A stretch of 64,000 nt of DNA, taken from contig CM036758.1 of assembly GCA_020796225.1 (NCBI GenBank), forward strand, positions 32,457,647-32,521,646. Reading direction: 5' to 3'. Below the pieces are notes generated by a model. That model ran no database searches. It was given only the letters and a program-made list of their open reading frames with translations, and was not told the origin of the DNA. This stretch comes from Arion vulgaris (Eukaryota; Mollusca; Gastropoda; Stylommatophora; Arionidae). Positions within the stretch are counted from its first letter, which is position 1. Each line of letters opens with the position of its first letter. The position numbers and the translations under genes were made by a program. Of this stretch, positions 38,101-50,100 are shown one piece after another.

Positions 38101-41100
38101 TTTAGTATTCTGCGTAGACAGCTTGTGTGAAAGTGCTTTAGTATTCTTGCGTGTCTGCTATACACTGTACATGTGTCGCTGGCGTACAGCAGCGTGGTTA
38201 GCACTATGGCCCGATAAACGTTTTCAGCTTTGTGGCTACGCTTATCCCCTTCCGCTCCCAAGCAGTAACACGCAGCCTTCCGAACGCAGCACTGGCTTTA
38301 TATATTCTATTGTTGACCTCAGAGTCTATGTTTGCCGATCTGGATAGGATGCTGGCGAGATAGGCAAAGTTGTCCACTGGCAGGAGACGCTGGTGTTTAA
38401 TGTTGATGACTGGATCGTACTACTGCTCTCTAGGGGCGGGCTGGAACATAACATACTAAATACTCCGTTGGTTTCTACATAATTCTATTCCATTACTGGC
38501 TGTTCTTCTGTCCTGTATCTTATCTCTTTCTCGTATGCTTTTTAACACCAACTGGGACATATGCCCTCAACCAACTCATACCAAGTCTTCCTATCTTTAG
38601 CTATCTATTAAGCTCCCTTCAGCTTTTCCGAACGTCATAAATCTCTGCCTCCAATTCTCATCTCCATGCATTTCTATACTTCACTCTCTTTCTTGTGCCC
38701 TGCTGGTTCAAGAAAAGAGCCTTTCTTGATTAATTCATTGAATGAGATTTTATGCATACAGATAGGTACGGCAATGCGAGAAAACCACGCAAGAATCCCC
38801 AGTAGATACATCAACGAACACAGATAGGGAGTTGTTAGTCTAACCTCATCGAAATAATTGCTTAGGAGCAGTGGCGGCGCGAGATCCTTTTTGTTGGTGG
38901 GGCCAGACACACATTTTCAGAAAAATCATGGTTTTGGGTATATTTTAATTTATTAAATAATAAATACACGCTACACATTATATTTGGTGGGGCCCGGCCC
39001 CACTGGCCCTTAGTGACGAGCTGCCACTGCTTAGGTGGAGATCGGAGCAATTATGGACATGTCCAATGTGCGATGTGCGATGATCCTCAAATGAACAATG
39101 TGATTGTTACTAAATTGCCTTTGTTTACTTTCTCTTTAGAATGCCAAACAGATTGTGATTGATCGACAGATGTACACTGCAGAAGAAGCTTTCAAAGCCA
39201 AGGAGTTTGAGCTGCCAAAGGATACACCATCTGGTGAATGGTCTATTACTGCAAGCTTTGAAGGAAAGGTATGCATAAAGTTTGTGTGTTGTTGACTAGT
39301 TTTTGAGTCTCATTGTCATCTGTGCGTTTCTGAGGCCTGCAAGGGGAGCAATGAATAGTAACACTGCGACATACAAGGCATGTCGTAAGAGGTGACTGAG
39401 GTATAGGCCTAAGGTAGCTACTCTAGTAAATAAAAAGAGTGTCAGAAATCAGACGTTCTGGCCTACTTGTAGGTGCATAACTGGCACAACGTACAATCGC
39501 ACTTAGGCTCGGATCACATACAAATCACAAAGAGTGTTTTAACAAGTGGTCGAAATGGAGCGATTGAAGAAGAAGAGTCTCAATCTGGCCAAAACATAAA
39601 GAATGTTTAATTTCGTTCTCACAGAGAATACCAAATACTGAGATCAGTGGCGGCTCGTCATTAAGAGCCAGTGGGGCCGGGCCCCACCAAAAATAATGTG
39701 TAACGGGTATTCATTATTTAGTAAATGAAAATATAACATAACCAAAAACCATGATTATTCAAAAATTTGTGTCTGGCCCCACCAACAAAAGTGACCATGA
39801 GCCGCCACTGACTGAGATCATCCGGCGCACAGGCATCAACAATATCAACGTGGAAATAAAAAGTAGAAGATGGAAATGGTTGAGACATAGATTAAGAATG
39901 TAGAAGATGGAAGTGGTTGAGACATAGATTAAGAATGTAGAAGATGGAAGTGGTTGAGACATACATTAAGAATGTAGAAGATGGAAGTGGCTGAGACATA
40001 CATTAAGAATGTAGAAGATGGAAGTGGCTGAGACATAGATTAAGAATGTAGAAGATGGAAGTGGTTGAGACATAGATTAAGAATGTAGAAGATGGAAGTG
40101 GTTGAGACATACGTTAAGAATGTAGAAGATGGAAGTGGTTGAGACATACATTAAGAATGTAGAAGATGGAAGTGGTTGAAACATAGATTAAGAATGTAGA
40201 AGATGGAAGTGGTTGAGACATAGATTAAGAATGTAGAAGATGGAAGTGGTTGAAACATAGATTAAGAATGTAGAAGATGGAAGTGGTTGAGACATAGATT
40301 AAGAATGTAGAAGATGGAAGTGGTTGAGACATACATTAAGAATGTAGAAGATGGAAGTGGTTGAGACATACATTAAGAATGTAGAAGATGGAAGTGGTTG
40401 AGACATAGATTAAGAATGTAGAAGATGGAAGTGGTTGAGACATAGATTAAGAATGTAGAAGATGGAAGTGGTTGAGACATAGATTAAGAATGTAGAAGAT
40501 GGAAGTGGTTGAGACATACATTAAGAATGTAGAAGATGGAAGTGGTTGAGACATAGATTAAGAATGTAGAAGATGGAAGTGGTTGAGACATACATTAAGA
40601 ATGTAGAAGATGGAAGTGGTTGAGACATACATTAAGAATGTAGAAGATGGAAGTGGTTGAGACATACATTAAGAATGTAGAAGATGGAAGTGGTTGAGAC
40701 ATAGATTAAGAATGTAGAAGATGGAAGTGGTTGAGACATACATTAAGAATGTAGAAGATGGAAGTGGTTGAGACATACATTAAGAATGTAGAAGATGGAA
40801 GTGGTTGAGACATACATTAAGAATGTAGAAGATGGAAGTGGTTGAGACATAGATTAAGAATGTAGAAGATGGAAGTGGTTGGGACATACATTAAGAATGT
40901 AGAAAACAAGACACCCACATGTGGCTTTAAAATGAAATCTGGAAGACAAGAAAGGTAAGGGGTGACCTAGAGAGACATGGAGACGAACTGTAGACAGAGA
41001 AGAGGTGGGAAAGACCTGGAATCAAATAAGCTGGCTTGCTCAAGACAGATCTGGTTGGAGGAAATTTGTTGATGTCTTATGCTGGGGATATTTTTGTGAA

Positions 41101-41153
41101 AATCGTAACTATTTTGATCTATAGAAAAGTAGAATATAAAGAATTTAAAAGTC

Positions 41154-41194
<41 letters not shown>

Positions 41195-44100
41195 GAGACC
41201 TGCAGAACTGTTGTTAGGGATGCATCCACAATAAATATAGCCATATATTTCTGCAGGGCAACACCAACGGAGCAAGTCACACAGCCAAGTTTGAAGTGAA
41301 AGAGTATGGTAAGTGTCGTTTCATAAGCTAGTGTCATTTGGTCAACTAGTGTCATTTTATGAGTGTCGTTTCATCGGATAGTGTCATTTTGTGAGTGTCA
41401 TTTCATCAGCTAGTGTCATTTTGTAAGTGTCATTTCATCAGCTGGTGTCATTTTGTGAGTGTCGTTTCATCAGCTAGTGTCATTTTGGGAGTGTCGCTTC
41501 CTCAGCTAGTGTCATTTGGTCAACCAATGTCATTTTGTGAGTGTCGTTTCATCAGCTGGTGTCATTTTGTGAATGTCGTTTCATCAGTTAGTGTCATTTT
41601 GTAAGTGTCATTTCATCAGCTAGTGTCATTTGGTCAACTAATATCATTTTGTTAGTGTCATTTCATCAAGAAGTGTTTTTTTGTTAGGGTGTGTCATTTC
41701 ACAAACTAGTGTACTAACTTTTGTCAACTAATATCAATTCTAAGCTAATAACATTTCGTCACGTAGTGTCACATCAAGAAACAACACATTATATAGTTGG
41801 GCCACATACGCAGATTACCAACAGACAGTGCGCATCAAAGAGCAATCTTACTCTGATATAGTTCATACAAAGCAAAAGGTCATCCAAGCAAAAGTTGGGC
41901 CACAGACATGACAATTGTAGGGAAAGACACCAAGTACATCTTGGAACTAAAGACGAGCAGCATACCACTAAGACCTTCATTGAAGGAGAAGAAACATTCG
42001 TACACAGACACGACAATGGTAGGGAAAGACACCAAGTACACAGTGCCGGATTAGGCCAGCGCGGGGCCCTAGCAAATTTTAGCGCGGGGCCCTAGTTTTT
42101 GTATGATAATAAATAATAAAACAAATTTTACAAACAAACTTGTCTCGATTTAATGTGAGAAAATTTAGAGATAATACTAAACAAATCAATTTCTCTAAGT
42201 AAATTCAATGTTCAACGACATAAGGTGAAGTTATTTAGACGATCTTGTCCCATCATGTTCCTTAACTCACTTTTTATACGCTTTAATATTGAAAAAGAAC
42301 ATTCTCCGCTGCAGTTAGTAATCATTAAAGACAAGTAAAGTCGTAAGACTATTTCTACATTTGGGAAACACAACTCTAATGAATTTTCCATTATGCTTTC
42401 TTCTAAATCTTCTTGGTAAGAGCTGACAATATATGGAATTCTTTTCAAGATCTCTTCTGCTGTAAGAGATTTTAATTGCCAAAGTATTCCAAATACACCA
42501 GTTACTCTATGGTACTCTGCCATACGTTTATGTAAGGCAGAGAGTACATTATCAATTATGACAATAAACACCTGACTTTCAAATTTTTGTTTGGGTGTTT
42601 GATTTTCTACAATTTCATCGAGTGCAGTAGAGCCGCTGAAATCGTCGTACTTAGTATTTCGCTTGCGTCGTCTTGAAGTTTGTTGCTGATATTCTTGACA
42701 GTCAGTCAGGATTTTAGCTTTGGCCTCAATATTTGAAAATGTAGGCCGCATTTGTTGAACGTACCTGTGTAACGATTTATAAAGGGCATATCCCGTGTTA
42801 AGGTCTTGCTCAGGTGACTGTAATGAAGCGCTAGACGCTTGCAAGCATTCTAGAACTTCGTTCCATAGAAGGGTCATTATTCCTGTTTCCAACTTACTCA
42901 TCTCCAAAACTAGCCCATACGCTTGATTACGACACTCTACCTTCTGATCCATGTTATTTGAGATGTCATCCAAAACTTGCTTTATAGTGGTAATACCACA
43001 TAAAAGGGACTTTGTCGCATGAGCTCGGGCAGACCACCTGGTGTCCGACAGTCTCTTCAAAGTCGGGAGTTTTGAACCTTTATCTTCCAGTGCTTTTGTA
43101 AGAACGCCCCATCGATAGGTAGAAGTGGAAAAGAATGTATAGAGACTTTCAACAAAATCGAAAAAATGGATGCTTCTATACAATATTCTGCAGCACACTT
43201 CGCAACCAAATTCAGTGAATGTGCAAAGCAGGGAATGTATTCTGCGTACTTATTTATTTCCTTAATGCGTGCTTGTAAGCCGTGATATTTCCCACTCATG
43301 TTGCTGGCATTGTCATAGCTTTGACCACGACAGTCTTTGATATCAATACCATTTTTAATTTTTTAAAATCAAGTAAACTTTGAGCGAGTTGTTCAATAGT
43401 TTGGCCTTCCATATCCAAGAACCTCATAAACCTTTCTACTGGTCCAGATGGTAAGACATAGCGCACTATTAGAGTGAGTTGGTCCACATGCGAAATGTCT
43501 GGAGTAGAGTCAGTGATACGGAATAGTACTTGCATTTCTTAATTTCGCAAATAATATGATCCAGTAAGCTTGATGCAATTAGATGGATAAATTCCTCACA
43601 TGTTGTTTTTGATAAGTATGATGTATGTCCATTTCCTTTGTTTGCATTACTAATATATGCTGAGCCAAAAAATGTCAAATTTGGCTATTAATTCCAACAA
43701 AACTAAATAATTTTCATTATGAGGTGAACCAATAGTTTCATCTCTACCCTGAAATGCAAGACCTCGCTCTGCTAAAAATTGGATAACTGAAGTAATTCGC
43801 TCTAAAAGTGTCCGCAAATATGTTTGTTCGGTCTCAATTTGGTTTACAAGTTGAGAATCGACTGTAGCATCCTACTTTTTGTAAATTAACAGCGAAATTA
43901 TCGTTTGTCTACGGGAAGTGCTTACTTCACGTCTTTTCAACAAATTAATTGCGTTTTTCCAGTCGTCAAATCTTTTTTCGTAAACCTAGACGAACAGCCT
44001 GAATCAGTAACTTTGCAAACAGAAAAGTTGTCCTTTAGTTTCTGAATAACACAACCAATTTTTCACATGAGTTTTATTTGTTGGTGTATGTGTGTATGTG

Positions 44101-47100
44101 AAAAACGACTTTCGACAAAATCGTGGATTGTTTTCTTTATCGTATGTTTTTAAGACATGAAATAACTGTTCATATGTTGCACTTCGCTACTTCCTTTCGA
44201 AATCCAATAATCTCGATTGAAGTTGCTTGGCCGTTCACCAATACCGTTGGAGTACATTTTACTTTGGTTGTTTTTGGCTTGTAGAAGATGTTGCTACATT
44301 GGAAGCATGTGCTGTGCTTTCTGCCTCTCTTTGGTTTGAAAATGATGTGGCTAAATTGGAAGGACTTGCTGTACATTCGACTTCAGTTTGTCTTGTGGAA
44401 AGTGTGGCTAAATTGTGAAGAATCTTAATGGTAATATTGGTAATGATGATTCTTCTATAGCACTGCCCTCATCTACTACACAGTGAGATGCGACTTGTGT
44501 ATTTTCTGCTTCGATTTTTTGGATTCATCACCATCACACACGACATTAAAAAAATTCAGATAACTTGCGTGTTTTTGATATAACATCTTGGTTATTTTTT
44601 CCTTTTCATCTCTGTCATATAGGCGCGGGGCCCCCAGAAGCGCGGGGCCCGTAGCATTTGCTACTTCTGCTACTAGGCTAATCCGTCGCTGCAAGTACAT
44701 CTTGGAACTAAAGACGAGCAGCATACCACTAAGATCTTCATTGAAGGAGAAGAAACATTCGTACACATGTTTTACCTACCTCTGAATTCGGAGAAGGCAC
44801 TCCTGTATGGCGGAGTACACTGATAATAAGGAAAGCAGATCTTCACGCAAAAGTCTTCAGAAGCGTAATGTAAGGCGCACTAACTACGCCTGAATTCATA
44901 GTGGGCGAACGCAAGAAGAAGAGCACAGGCTCTCAAATGACACTTGTTCGTCTTAAATCAAGCCTGGAGCTACGGAGTTCGTGCTTTGTGCAACATTCTC
45001 GGCAGATGGCGTGCAATTTCTGCCGACATGGATGAAGCCATATGGGGAATCCCGCAGCTATGGAACTCGTGCTTTGTGCAACATTCTCGGCAGATGGCGT
45101 GCAATTTCTGCCGACATGGATGAAGACATATGGGAAAACCCGGAGTTATGAAGTGAATAATTGTTCTTTATACCCTATTAGACCCTTTAGATCGGTGCTG
45201 TTCAAAGTTTTTATTTCATATTTAGACGCATCTAACTGATGAGCGTTCATCGCTTACTACTCATCGTCAAGTAGCTTGTACCTTCTGGAACTTGACTCCG
45301 ATGACAGCAGTACTGAAAAACTCTCTGTTCTATGCAGGTTGACTGGTGTCAGCAGCAGTCATTCTCAGATCGTCAATGACATTTTGCACCCATCGTCATC
45401 TAGGTCTTCCTCTCATTCTTCTACCAGGCATCATTCCTTCCAGAATTATCTTCTCTGTGTACTGATATCGTTTGATGTGTCAGAAATATTTAATTGTTCT
45501 TGATTTTATGCACCCATCATCTTCTAGGTCTTCCTCTCATTCTTCTACCAGGCATCATTCCTTCCAGAATTATCTTCTCTGTGTACTCATATCGTTTGAT
45601 GTGTCAGAAATATTTAATTGTCCTTGATTTTATGCACCCATCATCTTCTAGGTCTTCCTCTCATTCTTCTACCAGGCATCATTCCTTCCAGAATTATCTT
45701 CTCTGTGTACTCATATCGTTTGATGTGTCAGAAATATTTAATTGTTCTTGATTTTATGCACCCATCATCTTCTAGGTCTTCCTCTCATTCTTCTACCAGG
45801 CATCATTCCTTCCAGAATTATCTTCTCTGTGTACTCATATCGTTTGATGTGTCAGAAATATTTAATTGTTCTTGATGTTATGCACCCATCATCTTCTAGG
45901 TCTTCCTCTCATTCTTCTACCAGGCATCATTCCTTCCAGAATTATCTTCTCTGTGTACTCATATCGTTTGATGTGTCAGAAATATTTAATTGTCCTTGAT
46001 GTTATGCTCTTTAATAGCTCTTACTACTACGTTTCCCATTATCTAGGAGTACTTTGGCATTTCGTTTGTGTCGCAAATCAGATCTTCTACTGGCTTGCCC
46101 GACCTGTCGTAGATTCATTTCTAGCTGCACACTTCTCCTTCCGAACACTTAGCTCACATTCTAACACATTTTACCACTTGTTGTCATAAACACATCCCGG
46201 AATGTTAACATATACATGACTATCATCTCACTTGTCGGCTCCAGTTGTTTACTCACAGAAGCTAATGAGTGGACCATCTTTCAATTCTCAATATTTCTAA
46301 AGAATGATAAGGAAATCAGCAATCGATGCACAGAAGCTAACCAGGTACTGGGGCAGTTAACACCAACGTTGTCACATAAAGAGATACCGCTAAACACTAA
46401 AGCAAATTTTATAAGAAAGATTTTCTGGCCAACACTATGTTACCAGTGTCAAATATGACCAATAACAAGCAGCTAATGAGCGGGAAATCAAAACAACGGA
46501 GATTAGGTGCCTTAGAAGAGCTGCAGAAGTGACAATAAGAAACACAATTAGAAATGAAGAAATCAGAAGGAGACTGGATGTAAAACCAGTCCTGCAAGTT
46601 ACAAAAGAACAACACATTAAATGGTTTGGACACCTGACAAGAATGCCCTGGTATCGACTACCACAAAGAGCCACACTGTAAAAGTATAACGAATACAGAG
46701 CACGAAGAATACCACGTAAAAGATGGAGCGACGGCATCAAGAACAGCCTTACGAAAATGAATAAAAGTGCATTAGAACAAGCACAAACAAGATCACTACG
46801 TTTCTTCCCCAACACTTCTATAAGGAAGAAAATAAGTAAATGGTGGAAGAGAAGAAGGTCTGCCTGATGATTGTGGAGACGCGAGCGCCATGTGACTAAT
46901 GCATAATAACAACAATAATAATATTAATATAGCTGAGGTACAGAAGTGAGTAGTAGTAGCGTAGTTGTTAGTCAACTCGCTTATTAGACGTAGTAGCGTA
47001 GTTGTTAGTCAACTCGCTTATTAGACGTAGTAGCGTAGTTGTTAGTCAACTCGCTTATTAGACGTAGTAGCGTAGTTGTTAGTCAACTTATTAGACGTAG

Positions 47101-50100
47101 TAGCGTAGTTGTTAGTCAACTCGCTTATTAGACGTAGTAGTGTAGTTGTTAGTCAACTCGCTTATTAGACGTAGTAGTACATAGTTGTTAGTCAACTCGC
47201 TTATTAGACGTAGTAGCATAGTTGTTAGTCAACTTATTAGACGTAGTAGCGTAGTTGTTAGTCAACTCGCTTATTAGACGTAGTAGTGTAGTTGTTAGTC
47301 AACTCGCTTATTAGACATAGTAGCATAGTTGTTAGTCAACTTATTAGACGTAGTAGTGTAGTTGTTAGTCAACTCGCTTATTAGACGTAGTAGTGTAGTT
47401 GTTAGTCAACTCGCTTATTAGACGTAGTAGCGTAGTTGTTAGTCAACTCGCTTATTAGACGTAGTAGCGTAGTTGTTAGTCAACTCGCTTATTAGACGTA
47501 GTAGCATAGTTGTTAGTCAACTTATTAGACGTAGTAGTGTAGTTGTTAGTCAACTCGCTTATTAGACATAGTAGCGTAGTTGTTAGTCAACTTACTTATT
47601 AGACGTAGTAGCGTAATTGTTAGTCAACTTATTATACGTAGTAGCGTAGTTGTTAGTCAACTTATTAGACGTAGTAGCGTAGTTGTTAGTCAACTCGCTT
47701 ATTAGACGTAGTAGCGTAGTTGTTAGTCAACTCGCTTATTAGACGTAGTAGCGTAGTTGTTAGTCAACTCGCTTATTAGACGTAGTAGTGTAGTTGTTAG
47801 TCAACTCGCTTATTAGACGTAGTAGCGTAGTTGTTAGTCAACTCGCTTATTAGACGTAGTAGCGTAGTTGTTAGTCAACTCGCTTATTAGACGTAGTAGT
47901 GTAGTTGTTAGTCAACTCGCTTATTAGACATAGTAGCGTAGTTGTTAGTCAACTCGCTTATTAGACGTAGTAGCGTAGTTGTTAGTCAACTTATTAGACG
48001 TAGTAGCGTAGTTGTTAGTCAACTCGCTTATTAGACGTAGTAGTGTAGTTGTTAGTCAACTCGCTTATTAGACGTAGTAGCATAGTTGTTAGTCAACTTA
48101 TTAGACGTAGTAGCGTAGTTGTTAGTCAACTCGCTTATTAGACGTAGTAGTGTAGTTGTTAGTCAACTCGCTTATTAGACGTAGTAGCATAGTTGTTAGT
48201 CAACTTATTAGACGTAGTAGTGTAGTTGTTAGTCAACTCGCTTATTAGACGTAGTAGTGTAGTTGTTAGTCAACTCGCTTATTAGACGTAGTAGCGTAGT
48301 TGTTAGTCAACTCGCTTATTAGACGTAGTAGCGTAGTTGTTAGTCAACTCGCTTATTAGACGTAGTAGCATAGTTGTTAGTCAACTTATTAGACGTAGTA
48401 GTGTAGTTGTTAGTCAACTCGCTTATTAGACATAGTAGCGTAGTTGTTAGTCAACTTACTTATTAGACGTAGTAGCGTAATTGTTAGTCAACTTATTATA
48501 CGTAGTAGCGTAGTTGTTAGTCAACTTATTAGACGTAGTAGCGTAGTTGTTAGTCAACTCGCTTATTAGACGTAGTAGCGTAGTTGTTAGTCAACTCGCT
48601 TATTAGACGTAGTAGCGTAGTTGTTAGTCAACTCGCTTATTAGACGTAGTAGTGTAGTTGTTAGTCAACTCGCTTATTAGACGTAGTAGCGTAGTTGTTA
48701 GTCAACTCGCTTATTAGACGTAGTAGCGTAGTTGTTAGTCAACTCGCTTATTAGACGTAGTAGTGTAGTTGTTAGTCAACTCGCTTATTAGACATAGTAG
48801 CGTAGTTGTTAGTCAACTCGCTTATTAGACGTAGTAGCGTAGTTGTTAGTCAACTTATTAGACGTAGTAGCGTAGTTGTTAGTCAACTCGCTTATTAGAC
48901 GTAGTAGTGTAGTTGTTAGTCAACTCGCTTATTAGACGTAGTAGCATAGTTGTTAGTCAACTTATTAGACGTAGTAGCGTAGTTGTTAGTCAACTCGCTT
49001 ATTAGACGTAGTAGTGTAGTTGTTAGTCAACTCGCTTATTAGACGTAGTAGCATAGTTGTTAGTCAACTTATTAGACGTAGTAGTGTAGTTGTTAGTCAA
49101 CTCGCTTATTAGACGTAGTAGTGTAGTTGTTAGTCAACTCGCTTATTAGACGTAGTAGCGTAGTTGTTAGTCAACTCGCTTATTAGACGTAGTAGCGTAG
49201 TTGCTAGTCAACTCGCTTATTAGACGTAGTAGCATAGTTGTTAGTCAACTTATTAGACGTAGTAGTGTAGTTGTTAGTCAACTCGCTTATTAGACATAGT
49301 AGCGTAGTTGTTAGTCAACTTACTTATTAGACGTAGTAGCGTAGTTGTTAGTCAACTTACTTATTAGACGCAGTAGCGTAGTTGTTAGTCAACTTATTAG
49401 ACGTAGTAGCGTAGTTGTTAGTCAACTTATTAGACGTAGTAGCGTAGTTGTTAGTCAACTCGCTTATTAGACGTAGTAGCGTAGTTGTTAGTCAACTCGC
49501 TTATTAGACGTAGTAGCGTAGTTGTTAGTCAACTCGCTTATTAGACGTAGTAGTGTAGTTGTTAGTCAACTCGCTTATTAGACGTAGTAGCGTAGTTGTT
49601 AGTCAACTCGCTTATTAGACGTAGTAGCGTAGTTGTTAGTCAACTCGCTTATTAGACGTAGTAGTGTAGTTGTTAGTCAACTCGCGTATTAGACGTAGTA
49701 GCGTAGTTGTTAGTCAACTCGCTTATTAGACGTAGTAGCGTAGTTGTTAGTCAACTCGCTTATTAGACGTAGTAGTGTAGTTGTTAGTCAACTCGCTTAT
49801 TAGACGTAGTAGCGTAGTTGTTAGTCAACTCGCTTATTAGACGTAGTAGCGTAGTTGTTAGTCAACTTATTAGACGTAGTAGCGTAGTTGTTAGTCAACT
49901 CGCTTATTAGACGTAGTAGCGTAGTTGTTAGTCAACTCGCTTATTAGACGTAGTAGCGTAGTTGTTAGTCAACTCGCTTATTAGACGTAGTAGCGTAGTT
50001 GTTAGTCAACTTATTAGACGTAGTAGCGTAGTTGTTAGTCAACTCGCTTATTAGACGTAGTAGTGTAGTTGTTAGTCAACTCGCTTATTAGACGTAGTAG

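Noticed and set aside
42212..43198. 328-codon frame as a host ZMYM1 gene
   Set aside because: It lies inside a DNA transposon with inverted ends and target duplication, and is frameshifted.
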